This document shows, one piece after another, positions 24,950-33,668 of a DNA stretch of 64,000 bases. How positions within the stretch are numbered: position 1 is the first letter of the stretch; each line of letters starts with the position of its first letter. The notes beneath the pieces are model-generated. The model had not been told where the DNA came from. It worked only from the letters and a program-made list of their open reading frames with translations, and made no database searches. The DNA lies in the NCBI GenBank assembly GCA_903855995.1, contig CAIOAN010000001.1, positions 1 through 64,000 of the forward strand. The letters are read 5' to 3'. Origin of the DNA: an uncultured Opitutia bacterium. GTDB lineage: Bacteria > Verrucomicrobiota > Verrucomicrobiia > Opitutales > UBA953. The translations under genes were made by a program, and so were the position numbers.

Positions 24950-25818
24950 CGCAGGTCCTTGATGTAGTCCTTGAGGCCGTGCTTCCAGCGGTCGTGCGCC
25001 CAGAGCCAGTTGGCGCAGGCTTCCTCGTCGCTGCGCAATTGACGTTCGAGCCAGGCGTTTGATTCGACGGTGAGTCCGGCGGAGTCCGCTCCCTGCAAGG
25101 ACTCCATGCGCAGCCGACAGCGCCAGAAGGCCGTACGCTCAGCCCAGAAGACGCGTGCCGGCGCATGGAAACGCTGGGCGATGATGCCTGGTAAATCCGT
25201 CGCGGCGGCCGGTCGGCCCATGAACTCCAGCCGCGATCCGCTCTGGGTGCTCTGGTCGAAAAGAATCGCCGCGATGTGTCCGTCTTTGACGGCCTTCATC
25301 GAGCGGCCGACGCCGTCGCGGCGCGAGACCAGCTTCATGCCGAAACGTTCGCGTGATTCCTTCACCCAGCGGTCGGCGCTCGCCTGATCGAGCGGGCGGT
25401 ACATCACGATCCATTCGCGACGCGCCAGTTCGGGTCGCAGGAGACACGTCGCGGTCATCATCTCCATCAGCGAGAAGTGCGGGACGAACAGCACGGTGCC
25501 GGTGCCTTCGGGCGGCAGGCAGTGCGGGCCTGCGGTCACTCCGGGGTCAAGTTTGATGCGATCCTGTACCTCGGCCTCCGAGAGCAACGGCGAGGCGATT
25601 GAATACAGTGCCATCTCCGCGGTGCGGCGGCAGGAGGTCCGGCCGATGCGTCGCACCCAGGTGGCATCGCGTTCGGGGAAGGCGGCGGAGAGGTTTCGGC
25701 GGATGAGTTTGCCTCGCAGCATCCACAGTACCTGGCCCCACAGGCCGGCGTTCAGTTTCGCGAAGCTCTCTGGCAGGCGCGCGAGCAGCCAGGCGTAGAG
25801 TGCGATGAACGGCCTCAT
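24946..25818 (-). CDS. LpxL/HtrB-family lipid A acyltransferase
   Basis: The 290-residue protein fits the lysophospholipid acyltransferase LABLAT group that adds secondary acyl chains to lipid A. An N-terminal membrane segment (MRPFIALYAWLLARLPESF) is followed by the H-x4-E catalytic motif in VPHFSLMEMM, as in LpxL where Glu replaces Asp. Further blocks are YRPLDQASADRWV and AAILFDQSTQSGSRLEFMGR (normally DQ...G..V.FFG). I use the ATG at 25818; an upstream in-frame start would enter the next gene. Its stop codon overlaps that of the convergent CpxP-like gene. Confidence 0.85.
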   Translation of the reverse strand: MRPFIALYAWLLARLPESFAKLNAGLWGQVLWMLRGKLIRRNLSAAFPERDATWVRRIGRTSCRRTAEMALYSIASPLLSEAEVQDRIKLDPGVTAGPHCLPPEGTGTVLFVPHFSLMEMMTATCLLRPELARREWIVMYRPLDQASADRWVKESRERFGMKLVSRRDGVGRSMKAVKDGHIAAILFDQSTQSGSRLEFMGRPAAATDLPGIIAQRFHAPARVFWAERTAFWRCRLRMESLQGADSAGLTVESNAWLERQLRSDEEACANWLWAHDRWKHGLKDYIKDLR

Positions 25819-25825
25819 GGGGTGT

Positions 25826-26557
25826 TCAGCAACGGCCTTCCTGGCGGAGCAGGTCGCCGATTTCGGGGACGAGGAAATTGCGTCGGCCAAGTTCGTCGCG
25901 GGCGAAATACTTATCGACCTGGCGCACGAGGTCGAACGGCTCATCGGGCAGGTTGTCTTCGTCGAACTCCATCTCGTCGACGGCGTCGATGTCGTCGAAG
26001 ATATGCGTGAGGCGGAGGGGCTCGCCGTCGATCACCGCGGGCGGATTCGCAATCACCCCGATCTTGGTGAGGTTGAAGAAGAGGCAGGGATAGAATGCCT
26101 TCTCATACGGCTCGAGGAATTTGCTCACCCACTGGCCGGGGACTTCCCAGCGGCGGTTGATGATGGCGGCGTCGGAGAAGTGGATGCACGGGCCGTACCA
26201 CGCTTCGACGGCCTTGTGTTTCTCGGCGAGTGGGCAGTCGATGACGGTGATGATGCGGACGACGCGCCAGACGGCGTCGGGGTGCAGTGGCTTCACCGTG
26301 CGATGGATGGATTCCATCTGCTCGATGAGCGCCAGCGAACCGTTGGTGACGAGGATTGCCGCATCCTCGTCGAGCGGGGCAGGGATGACGGCCTGATTGT
26401 CCTGGAAGCTCCACTGTTCGATGCCTTCACCCGCCTCGCGCGTTTCGCGGAGGACGCGGATTTTCTTGCCTTCGGGCCAGGCGTTTTCGACGAGTTCCTT
26501 CACGACGGCGGCGCGGCCGGAGCCCGTGGCGCCGAGGACGATGATGAGCGGGGTCAT
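25826..26557 (-). CDS. Degenerate G3E (CobW-like) P-loop protein
   Basis: The 243-residue protein starts like a CobW/G3E GTPase with [20 protein letters not shown], but the Walker A Lys is replaced by Arg. Later [12 protein letters not shown] and [14 protein letters not shown] align with the CobW pattern 'vitvvDa ... aDvillNKxDl', with the NKxD guanine motif changed to NRRW. The C-terminal third is acidic. CobW proteins are metal chaperone GTPases; here GTP use is doubtful. It overlaps aroC by 4 bp and precedes the acyltransferase by 7 bp, so the three are probably one transcript. Family membership is my inference. Confidence 0.6.
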   Translation of the reverse strand: MTPLIIVLGATGSGRAAVVKELVENAWPEGKKIRVLRETREAGEGIEQWSFQDNQAVIPAPLDEDAAILVTNGSLALIEQMESIHRTVKPLHPDAVWRVVRIITVIDCPLAEKHKAVEAWYGPCIHFSDAAIINRRWEVPGQWVSKFLEPYEKAFYPCLFFNLTKIGVIANPPAVIDGEPLRLTHIFDDIDAVDEMEFDEDNLPDEPFDLVRQVDKYFARDELGRRNFLVPEIGDLLRQEGRC

Positions 26558-27663
26558 GCCTTGCGTCCGCAGCGGCCGAAGGAGGCGTTCTGTCCGCGGT
26601 CACGGATCCAATGGTCGACGGCCACCAAGGCCGCCATGGCTTCGACGATGGGTACGGCTCGCGGGAGCACGCACGGATCGTGGCGCCCTTTGGCGCTCAG
26701 TTCGGTGGCCTTGCCGTCCGGGCGCACGGTCTTCTGGGGTTTGAGCACGGTGGCGGTGGGCTTGAAGGCGATGCGGAACACGACGTCTTCGCCGTTGGTG
26801 ATGCCGCCTTGAGTGCCGCCCGAGCGATTGGTCTTGGTGCGGATACGGCCGTCCTTGCGGACGAACTCATCGTTATGGGCACTGCCGCGTTGGAGCGTTC
26901 CGGCGAACCCGCTGCCGATTTCGAATCCTTTGGTGGCGGGTAGCGAGAGCATCGCTTTGGCGAGGTCGGCTTCGAAACGATCGAACACCGGCGAGCCGAG
27001 TCCGGCGGGGAGATTTTCAATCACGCAGCAGATGACGCCGCCCACGGAGTCGCCGTCGGCGCGGGCCGCGCGGATGAGCGCGTCAATCTTGGCGGCGGTG
27101 GTCGGGTGAGGGCAGCGCGTCGGGGTGGCTTCGACTTGCTTCAGCGAAGGGGTCTTGGCCGGCGCGGGCATGCGCAGTTCGCCGACGCTCTCGACCCACG
27201 CGATGATGCGGGCACCGCAGGCGTGGTGCAGGACGGTCTTGGCGACGGCACCGGCGGCGACGCGCGCGGCGGTCTCGCGGGCGGAGGAACGGCCGCCGCC
27301 TTCGACGGCACGGATACCGTACTTGGCATCGTAGGTGAAGTCGGCGTGCGAAGGACGATAGGCTGCCTTCATTTCAGCGTAGGCCTGCGGGCGTTGGTCG
27401 CTGTTGCGGATGACGATGGCGATGGGCGAGCCGAGCGTGAGCCCGTCGGGGGAGATGCCGGAAAGGATTTCCGGTGCGTCTTCTTCTTTGCGCTGGGTCG
27501 TCAGGGCGCTCTGTCCGGGTCGGCGTCGGGCGAGTTCGCTCCGGAGGAAGGCCGGATCAAAGGGGACGCGGGGAGGGCAGCCGTCGATGATGACGCCCAG
27601 CGCCGGGCCGTGGCTTTCGCCGAAGGTCGTGATGCGGAAACTATGTCCGTGGATGTTGCCCAT
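26554..27663 (-). CDS. aroC: Chorismate synthase
   Basis: The 369-residue enzyme catalyses the last shikimate step, converting EPSP to chorismate with reduced FMN. Signatures are [17 protein letters not shown] at the start, [35 protein letters not shown] and the C-terminal [18 protein letters not shown], which holds a flavin- and substrate-contacting Arg and His. It is the first gene of the minus-strand unit with the P-loop protein and acyltransferase. A terminator lies immediately upstream, so it must have its own promoter within about 15 bp or accept read-through. Confidence 0.96.
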   Translation of the reverse strand: MGNIHGHSFRITTFGESHGPALGVIIDGCPPRVPFDPAFLRSELARRRPGQSALTTQRKEEDAPEILSGISPDGLTLGSPIAIVIRNSDQRPQAYAEMKAAYRPSHADFTYDAKYGIRAVEGGGRSSARETAARVAAGAVAKTVLHHACGARIIAWVESVGELRMPAPAKTPSLKQVEATPTRCPHPTTAAKIDALIRAARADGDSVGGVICCVIENLPAGLGSPVFDRFEADLAKAMLSLPATKGFEIGSGFAGTLQRGSAHNDEFVRKDGRIRTKTNRSGGTQGGITNGEDVVFRIAFKPTATVLKPQKTVRPDGKATELSAKGRHDPCVLPRAVPIVEAMAALVAVDHWIRDRGQNASFGRCGRKA

Positions 27664-27677
27664 GTAGAGAAGGTGTT

Positions 27678-27718
27678 AAAAAAAGCGACGCCGCCGAGCC
27701 GGGTGGCAGGGCGGCGTC
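27678..27718 (-). terminator. Rho-independent terminator of the DUF3568-like lipoprotein gene
   Basis: On the minus strand GACGCCGCC (27710-27718) pairs with GGCGGCGTC (27687-27695), and after a GC step seven T residues follow (27678-27684 as A on the plus strand). It lies 26 bp after the lipoprotein stop codon and only 15 bp before the aroC start. Confidence 0.85.
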
Positions 27719-27743
27719 CGTTTGGCGGTTCCGCCCCGGTCGC

Positions 27744-28172
27744 TTAGCGGCGGAGATTGGAGGAGATTTTGGAGACGATCTGCTGGCTCTCAGGAAGGTT
27801 ACCGAAGAAGCCGTACTTGACGGTGACCTGAGTGAAGTTGGCCTTGGTGATTTCGTCCTGGGCCTTGACTACGTCGATTTTGATTTCGAGGTCGCCCACG
27901 GTGCGGGCATAGGCGGTGACGCTGAGGAGCTCCTTATTGGCGCCACGTTCGTCGGTTTCGCCGGTGCGAAGGGTGCCCTTCATGGAGTCGAGGGTGCGCT
28001 TGACGGCGTTGAAGACGGCTTCGGGGTCGGCGTTGTAGCGGGTGACTAGGGCGCCGGTCACGTTGGAGAACTGACCCTCATGGGTGTCGGTGTTGTCCAC
28101 GCCGACCATGGTGTTACAGCCCGAAAGGACGAAGGCGGAGGCGAGGAGGGCGAGAGCGAGGGCTTTTTTCAT
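27744..28172 (-). CDS. DUF3568-like lipoprotein
   Basis: From the ATG at 28172 the 142-residue product has a lipoprotein signal peptide with lipobox LSGC at residues 17-20. The mature part has alternating strands and helices: VFNAVKRTLDSMKGTLRTGETD, then LLSVTAYARTVGDLEIKIDVVKAQDE. This is the pattern of the small DUF3568/BON-like lipoproteins that evaluate paired charged strands. It is transcribed alone and ends at its own terminator. Function unknown; it is probably anchored at the outer membrane. Confidence 0.75.
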   Translation of the reverse strand: MKKALALALLASAFVLSGCNTMVGVDNTDTHEGQFSNVTGALVTRYNADPEAVFNAVKRTLDSMKGTLRTGETDERGANKELLSVTAYARTVGDLEIKIDVVKAQDEITKANFTQVTVKYGFFGNLPESQQIVSKISSNLRR

Positions 28173-28238
28173 GATCAAGAGTCGTGGTTGAGTGGGTTCA
28201 GACAAAGCACAGCCGGGGCCTGTTGGCAAACAGTTTCG

Positions 28239-28271
28239 ACCCCGCCCGGCGGCCTCACGGGGCGGGGTTTT
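28239..28271 (+). terminator. Terminator-like hairpin with no plus-strand gene upstream
   Basis: ACCCCGCCC (28239-28247) and GGGCGGGGT (28260-28268) make a 9-bp stem with a 12-base loop, followed by TTT on the plus strand. No plus-strand gene precedes it for 4 kb. It may end a small RNA or an antisense transcript of the lipoprotein gene, or shield mraZ from read-through. Confidence 0.45.
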
Positions 28272-28495
28272 GTAATGATAAAACAACTACAATCTCACGG
28301 GCGCGGCCCGGCGGGGGCCGGATCGACCATGACCAGGGGAGGCAGAGCAGGGTGGTTCGGGTCTAAAATGGCAGGTTTTGTAACTTAAATAACTGACAGA
28401 TAGTAACTTAACCTATTTAACGACTAAAATCAGTCATAAGCCTACCCTGGGCTGCGCTGTGAATAAGAAAAAGGGGGCGATCGGGGGGTAATTTC
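28272..28495. other. Non-coding AT-rich spacer before the dcw cluster
   Basis: This part of the 381-bp gap between the lipoprotein gene and mraZ has no credible gene. It contains two GTAACTTAA copies 23 bp apart (28380 and 28403) in an AT-rich patch, and a small GACT/AGTC stem at 28422-28435. It probably holds the promoters for the divergent lipoprotein gene and for mraZ. A TTGACC hexamer at 28496-28501 is a -35 candidate next to the MraZ boxes. Confidence 0.4.
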
Positions 28496-28501
28496 TTGAC
28501 C

Positions 28502-28538
28502 AGTGGTGGAGAGTGGGGAAAAGTGGGCGAACTGGGGG
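28502..28538 (+). promoter_or_regulatory. MraZ operator: helically phased TGGG boxes
   Basis: GTGG(G) boxes occur with T at 28504 (TGGT, imperfect), 28514, 28524 and 28533, so the spacing is 10, 10 and 9 bp. This matches the TGGGN repeats separated by 5 bp that E. coli MraZ binds to repress its own operon. The last box is also the left arm of a TGGGGG-CATT-CCCCCA hairpin (28533-28548) that ends 5 bp before the mraZ ATG. Confidence 0.75.
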
Positions 28539-28553
28539 CATTCCCCCATCCAC

Positions 28554-29006
28554 ATGTCTATTGGCGCTAACAACGGTCTCTTCACAGGCATCCACAACGG
28601 AAAGTTGGATGAGAAGAATCGCGTCACGATTCCGGCGGCCTGGCGCTTCGACGGCGAAGCGACGTTTCTTGCGATGTTCCACCCGGCGCTCGCCGCGATT
28701 GTGGTGTTCCCGCCCAGCATGGCCGAACGCATCCGCGATGCCGCGCTGCAAGTTACGGTCAGCGATCCCGTCAAGATGGACGCGCTGAGCTTACTCGGCG
28801 CGAACAGCATCCAAGTGACGTGTGATAAAGCCGGACGCATCACGCTGAATGAACACGTGGTGAAGGAAGCCTGCCTCGAGCGCGACGTCGTCTTCCGCGG
28901 CGGCTTCACGACGTTCCAGATCGCCGCCCCCGTGCCCCCGAAGGCCGACCGCGATTCCGAGCACGCCCGCGCCACGCTCCGCGCCTTGAAAGAACTGGGA
29001 CTCTAA
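28554..29006 (+). CDS. mraZ: Transcriptional regulator MraZ
   Basis: MraZ is an AbrB-like DNA-binding protein that forms a ring and represses the dcw operon. The 150-residue product has the two half-repeats of the family: GIHNGKLDEKNRVTIPAAWR near residue 12 and SIQVTCDKAGRITLNEHVVK near residue 84. The ATG at 28554 is chosen because the earlier in-frame start at 28503 lies inside the operator. It opens the division and cell-wall cluster, and rsmH follows as usual after 54 bp. Confidence 0.93.
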   Translation: MSIGANNGLFTGIHNGKLDEKNRVTIPAAWRFDGEATFLAMFHPALAAIVVFPPSMAERIRDAALQVTVSDPVKMDALSLLGANSIQVTCDKAGRITLNEHVVKEACLERDVVFRGGFTTFQIAAPVPPKADRDSEHARATLRALKELGL

Positions 29007-29060
29007 ACTGTATCCAGAAGTTACTTACACTACTCACACCTTATTCACAGCCCGCTTGCC

Positions 29061-29978
29061 ATGACTAGCCACGTTCCAGTCCTGCTCGAGGAGTGCCTGT
29101 CACTCCTCGCTCCGCAGGACGGCCGTGCCTATCTGGATTGTACGTTCGGCGGCGGCGGTCATTCTTCCGCGATCCTCGCGCGCGCGCCGCACTGCAGCCT
29201 CGACGTCATGGATCGCGATCCCGCGGCCCTGCCGCGTTTCGCCGAGCTGGCCGCGCGCCACGCCGGCCAGTGCCGCTTCCATTCTGAAAATTTCCGCCAC
29301 CTTGACCGCGTTCCGGGGCGATTCGACGGTGTTCTGATGGACATTGGGGTGTCCTCGTACCAGTTGGATGTCCCGGAACGCGGTTTCTCCTTCCGCTTCG
29401 ACGCCCCGAACGACATGCGCATGGATACGCGCGTCGGTCGGAGCGCCGCCGAATTCCTCGAGCGTGCGGAGCGCACGGAGATCGAACGCGCCGTCCGCGA
29501 CTTCGGCGAAGAGCCCCGCTGGTTCCGCGTCGTCAACGCGATCATCGCCGCCCGCGGCACCGGTCGCCTTGCCCGCACGACTTCTTTCGCCGAACTGGTC
29601 GCCGAAGCCGCCCCGCCCGCGCCGGGTCCCCGCGGCCCGCACCCGGCGACCCGTACTTTCCAAGGTGTCCGTATCGCGGTCAACGACGAGCTCGGCGCCC
29701 TGGCCGAGGCGCTCCCTCTGGCCTTCGGCAAACTTAACGCCGGTGGCGTGCTCGCCGTCATCTCCTTCCATTCCCTCGAGGATCGGTTGGTGAAGCGTTA
29801 TATGAACGACGTCTCCGGCCGCCCGGTGGACCGCGACGACTCCCGCAATCAGGATGATCGCGTGAAGCGAGCCGACCTGCTCACCCGCAAGGCCTTGCAG
29901 CCTTCGGAAGACGAACAAGCAAAGAACCCCCGCAGCCGCTCCGCGCGCCTGCGAGCCGTCCGGAGGCTGACCGCATGA
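29061..29978 (+). CDS. rsmH: 16S rRNA m4C1402 methyltransferase RsmH
   Basis: RsmH (MraW) methylates N4 of C1402 in 16S rRNA. The 305-residue protein opens with HVPVLLEECLSLL and the SAM motif LDCTFGGGGHSSAIL, then has VLMDIGVSSYQLD, GFSFRFDAPNDMRMD and AVISFHSLEDRLVKRYM, all conserved in the family. The C-terminal NPRSRSARLRAVRR block is typical. Its stop overlaps the next start (ATGA), showing translational coupling with the FtsL-like gene. Confidence 0.96.
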   Translation: MTSHVPVLLEECLSLLAPQDGRAYLDCTFGGGGHSSAILARAPHCSLDVMDRDPAALPRFAELAARHAGQCRFHSENFRHLDRVPGRFDGVLMDIGVSSYQLDVPERGFSFRFDAPNDMRMDTRVGRSAAEFLERAERTEIERAVRDFGEEPRWFRVVNAIIAARGTGRLARTTSFAELVAEAAPPAPGPRGPHPATRTFQGVRIAVNDELGALAEALPLAFGKLNAGGVLAVISFHSLEDRLVKRYMNDVSGRPVDRDDSRNQDDRVKRADLLTRKALQPSEDEQAKNPRSRSARLRAVRRLTA

Positions 29979-30355
29979 GCCCGCGCTTCCTCACCGTCAC
30001 CTTCCTGCTGGCGACTCTGGCCGCCGCCGCTGTCGGCGTGATCAATATTATGAAGCTCCGCATGGAGGCCGATGTCATCGGCAGCCACATCCAGCGGATC
30101 GAACGCTCGATGGCCGACTCCAAGAAGGAGCTCGACGCCACCCGCCGCCAGCGCGACCAGGCCGTCGACACGCTGCAACTGCAGATGCGCATCGGCGACG
30201 CCCTCAAACCCCCGGCGCCTGAACAGGTCGTCTGGGTTCGTTATTTCCCCGCGGTCCCATCTCCGACCCCTCATTCAACAGCGAGCCCCCGGATGACGGC
30301 TCGTGAAATCGCCTTCCTCCAAACAGGGGGGCAGGGAGGCGGAAGTTCGCGATGA
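29975..30355 (+). CDS. ftsL: FtsL-like divisome protein
   Basis: The 126-residue protein has one N-terminal membrane segment (FLTVTFLLATLAAAAVGVINI). A coiled-coil region then runs from about residue 30 to 75 (HIQRIERSMADSKKELDATR onward) and a Pro-rich tail ends the protein. Sequence conservation of FtsL is poor; size, topology and position between rsmH and ftsI make this the FtsL equivalent, which links FtsB/FtsQ to FtsWI in the septal complex. It overlaps both neighbours by 4 bp. Confidence 0.78.
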   Translation: MSPRFLTVTFLLATLAAAAVGVINIMKLRMEADVIGSHIQRIERSMADSKKELDATRRQRDQAVDTLQLQMRIGDALKPPAPEQVVWVRYFPAVPSPTPHSTASPRMTAREIAFLQTGGQGGGSSR

Positions 30356-32151
30356 CACTCCCCCATGCCAGGCGAATGCGCTACCGTTCGCTGGCTTGGG
30401 TCGTGTCCTTTTGCTTCCTAGCCGTGTTTTCACGGCTGGTCTGGTTGCATTGGATCGACGCCCCGCGCCTCCGCGCCGAAGCCGCCCAGGCCCGGCGCGT
30501 GCTCCGCAGTCAACCTTGCCGACGCGGCGAGATCCGCGATGCGCAGGATAACCTACTGGCCGTCTCCGAGGACGTCTGGGATATCGGCGTCGACCCGGAT
30601 TCCCTAGTGAAGGGTGAGAACGCCCGCGCCCTCGAAGTCGCGACGGCCCTCGGCGTCCCCGTCACGAAAGTAATCCAAGCTTTCAACACCACCACCCGCG
30701 TCGACAGCGACGGTGAGGAGAAAGACATCCGCTGGACGGTCCTCGCCCACGAAGTCGACGAAGCGACGGTGAAGCGCATGAAGGCGCTCGGCATCAAGGC
30801 GCTGCGGGCGGAACTGAAGTATCACCGTAACTACCCGAAGGGCCAACTGGCCGCCCACGTCCTGGGTTATGTGAACAAGGAAGGCGAACCGGCCTCGGGT
30901 ATCGAACGGGTGATGAACTCGCTGCTGATCGGCCAGAACGGCTGGATCGAATCTGAGCGCGATGGGCGCCACCGCGAACTGACGAGCAACCGCCTTCGCG
31001 AAGTCGCTCCGGTCGACGGCAGCACGGTCGTGCTCACGATCAACAGCCTCGTGCAGAAGACTTGCGAAGACGCCCTCGCCGCCGCCGCCTCCCGCTATAC
31101 GCCCAAGAGCGGCATCATCATCGTCAGCGATCCGCGCACGGGCCGCATCCTCGGCCTGGCCAACTGGCCGACGTTCGACCTCAATCTTTTCTTCGATCCG
31201 AAGGCGGCGCCGATGGACAGCCAGCGCAATCGCGCGGTGTCTGATATCTATGAGCCGGGCTCGGTCTTTAAGATCGTCTCGATCTCCGGTGCGCTTGAAG
31301 AGCATCTCATCACGCCGAACTCCGTCTTCGACTGCGGAGCCACGAACGTGCCGTATCGCGGCCGCATGGTCTCGATGCCCGGCGATTCGCATCCGATCGG
31401 CGTCGCCGACATCCGGCACATCGTCCGCGAGTCTTCCAATCGCGGCACGGTGCAGGTCGGGATGCAGTATGCCGAACGCCTCGGCGAGGAGAAGTTCTAC
31501 TCCCTCATCAAGTCTTTCGGCTTCGGCGCCAACACGGGGTTGATCACGGGCGCAGAAGTGCCGGGTCTGCTCCTGCCGCCCAAGCGCTGGGACGGGATGA
31601 CGATTTCCCGCGTACCGATGGGGCACTCGGTCAGCGTGACGGCGATGCAGATGCATTTCGCGATGTCCGTCATCGCCGCCGAAGGCCTGCTGATGCAGCC
31701 GCAGCTGGTCCTGCGCGTCGAAGACCCGAAGACTAAGCTCACCGTCCTGAATTATCCGCCCCGCTCGCGCGGACGCGCAATCACCGCGGCCACCGCGGCG
31801 GAGACGGCAACGCTACTCCGCGCTGTCTGCGGCAAGGGCGGCACCGCACCCATCGCGGATATTCCCGGCTTCGAGGTCGCCGGCAAGACGGGCACGACGC
31901 AGAAGATCATCAACGGGCATTACTCCACGACGCACCACGTGGCCTCCTTCGCCGGATTCTTCCCGGTCGGTGATCCGAAACTCGCGATTACGGTCATCAT
32001 CGATGAGCCCCACGGTGAAGGCGTCGCCTACGGGGGCAAGGTCTCCGCCCCGATTTTCCGCGAAGTCGCCGAGAAGTGCATCCGCTGGCTCGACATCGCT
32101 CCCGTCACCACCGTCCCGCGCGGACACGTCGCCGATCTCGGACCGCGATGA
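30352..32151 (+). CDS. ftsI: Septal peptidoglycan transpeptidase FtsI (PBP3 class)
   Basis: The 599-residue class B penicillin-binding protein has one N-terminal membrane helix and a dimerisation/pedestal region beginning PCRRGEIRDAQDNLLAVSED. The transpeptidase domain follows, with the active-site serine in GSVFK (Ser about 304), SSN (about 361) and KTGTTQK (Lys about 511). No PASTA domains are present. It cross-links septal wall together with FtsW, encoded further down the cluster. ATGA overlaps join it to ftsL and murE. Confidence 0.94.
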   Translation: MTLPHARRMRYRSLAWVVSFCFLAVFSRLVWLHWIDAPRLRAEAAQARRVLRSQPCRRGEIRDAQDNLLAVSEDVWDIGVDPDSLVKGENARALEVATALGVPVTKVIQAFNTTTRVDSDGEEKDIRWTVLAHEVDEATVKRMKALGIKALRAELKYHRNYPKGQLAAHVLGYVNKEGEPASGIERVMNSLLIGQNGWIESERDGRHRELTSNRLREVAPVDGSTVVLTINSLVQKTCEDALAAAASRYTPKSGIIIVSDPRTGRILGLANWPTFDLNLFFDPKAAPMDSQRNRAVSDIYEPGSVFKIVSISGALEEHLITPNSVFDCGATNVPYRGRMVSMPGDSHPIGVADIRHIVRESSNRGTVQVGMQYAERLGEEKFYSLIKSFGFGANTGLITGAEVPGLLLPPKRWDGMTISRVPMGHSVSVTAMQMHFAMSVIAAEGLLMQPQLVLRVEDPKTKLTVLNYPPRSRGRAITAATAAETATLLRAVCGKGGTAPIADIPGFEVAGKTGTTQKIINGHYSTTHHVASFAGFFPVGDPKLAITVIIDEPHGEGVAYGGKVSAPIFREVAEKCIRWLDIAPVTTVPRGHVADLGPR

Positions 32152-33668
32152 CCCCTCCGCCCACGATGATGCCCGCCGCCATGGAGCGCCCCACTTTCAA
32201 CACGCTGATGCAGGGGCTGCCCGTGCTCGACCGCACGGGGGAATGGTCGACGCGCATCTCCTGTATCGTGACCGACAGTCGCCGTATCATCCCGGGTGCG
32301 CTGTTCTTCGCTTTGCCAGGCCTGCGTGCCAACGGCCACGCCTTTTTGGATGATGCGATCTCCCGCGGAGCCGCCGCGGTCATCTCCGGCGAGCCGGTCG
32401 GCGGCTTGCCTGCTGTCGCCGCCGCGCAGGTTCCCGATCCGCGCCGCGTGCTCGCTGAAATCGCCCGCCGCTTTTTCGGCCACCCCGAAGCCGCTCTGCA
32501 ACTGGTCGGCGTTACGGGGACCAACGGCAAGACGACGGTGTCGACGTTGCTCCGCCATCTGCTGCAGGCCGACGGCGAACAATGGGGCTTGGTCGGTACG
32601 GTCCGTTACCATTTGGGTCGCCGCTCGATCCCTTCTTATAAGACGACGCCGGAGTCGGCGGATCTCGCGGGCTTCTTCCGCCAAATGGGCGAGGCGGGCT
32701 GCGTCGGGGCCTGTCTGGAAGTGAGTTCGCACGCGCTGCATCAGGATCGCGTCCACGGGTTTCATTTCCGGGTGGCCGCCTTCACGAATCTGACCCGCGA
32801 TCACGTCGACTACCACGGCGACCTGGCTTCCTATCTCGACGCGAAGACGGCGTTGTTCGATGGCCGCAATGGTTCGGTCCCCGATGTCTGCGTGATCAAT
32901 CTCGACGATCCGAGCGGCCGCGTCCTCGCTGAGGCCTGCCGCCGTCGCGGGCCGGTGCTCACTTTCGGCACCGCTCCCGACGCGGATGTGCGCGCGACCG
33001 ATCTCGCCCTCGACACGGGCGGGGCGATCTTCACCGTCCGCCACGCGGGCCGCTTAGCGATTTTCAAGACGAACCTGCCCGGTGGCTATAACGTCTCCAA
33101 CGTGCTCTGCGCGCTCGCGATGGCGGCCGGCTTGGGCCGTGATCCGCTCGCGCTCGCGCCCGCGCTGGCCTCCTTCCCCGGCGTCTCCGGTCGCATGGAG
33201 CGCGTCGAAGCCGGTCAGGCCTTCCCGGTGTTCGTTGACTACGCCCACACGGATGACGCCCTGCGCAACGCCCTGCGCATGCTGCGCGACATCACGCCCG
33301 GGCGCGTGCTCTGCGTCTTCGGGTGCGGCGGTAACCGCGATCGTGGCAAGCGTCCGGCGATGACGAAAGCCGTCGCGGAACTTGCGCATCTTTCCTGGGC
33401 CACCGCCGACAACCCCCGCAAGGAATCCGTCGAACATATCTTTGCCGACATGCGCGAAGGTCTCGGCGCTCTGCCGGGAGTGTCATTCGTTGCCGACCGT
33501 CGCGAAGCCATCGGCCGCGCCCTCGCCGCCGCCCAGTCGGGTGATTGCGTCGTCATCGCGGGCAAGGGACACGAGACGACCCAGGAATTCGCTGACACAG
33601 TGGTGCCTTTTGATGACCGTCAGATCGTCCGGGAAATTCTCGAGCTACGGAGGGGCGCGCAGTCGTGA
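32148..33668 (+). CDS. murE: UDP-MurNAc-L-Ala-D-Glu:meso-DAP ligase MurE
   Basis: MurE adds the third amino acid of the stem peptide. The 506-residue protein contains the ATP site VGVTGTNGKTTV, the substrate motif YKTTPESADL, EVSSHALHQDRV and DYAHTDDAL. The specificity motif DNPRKE (near residue 421) is the DNPR form that recognises meso-diaminopimelate, so the wall is of the DAP type. The start at 32148 gives an ATGA overlap with ftsI; an ATG at 32181 is an alternative. Confidence 0.95.
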   Translation: MTPPPTMMPAAMERPTFNTLMQGLPVLDRTGEWSTRISCIVTDSRRIIPGALFFALPGLRANGHAFLDDAISRGAAAVISGEPVGGLPAVAAAQVPDPRRVLAEIARRFFGHPEAALQLVGVTGTNGKTTVSTLLRHLLQADGEQWGLVGTVRYHLGRRSIPSYKTTPESADLAGFFRQMGEAGCVGACLEVSSHALHQDRVHGFHFRVAAFTNLTRDHVDYHGDLASYLDAKTALFDGRNGSVPDVCVINLDDPSGRVLAEACRRRGPVLTFGTAPDADVRATDLALDTGGAIFTVRHAGRLAIFKTNLPGGYNVSNVLCALAMAAGLGRDPLALAPALASFPGVSGRMERVEAGQAFPVFVDYAHTDDALRNALRMLRDITPGRVLCVFGCGGNRDRGKRPAMTKAVAELAHLSWATADNPRKESVEHIFADMREGLGALPGVSFVADRREAIGRALAAAQSGDCVVIAGKGHETTQEFADTVVPFDDRQIVREILELRRGAQS

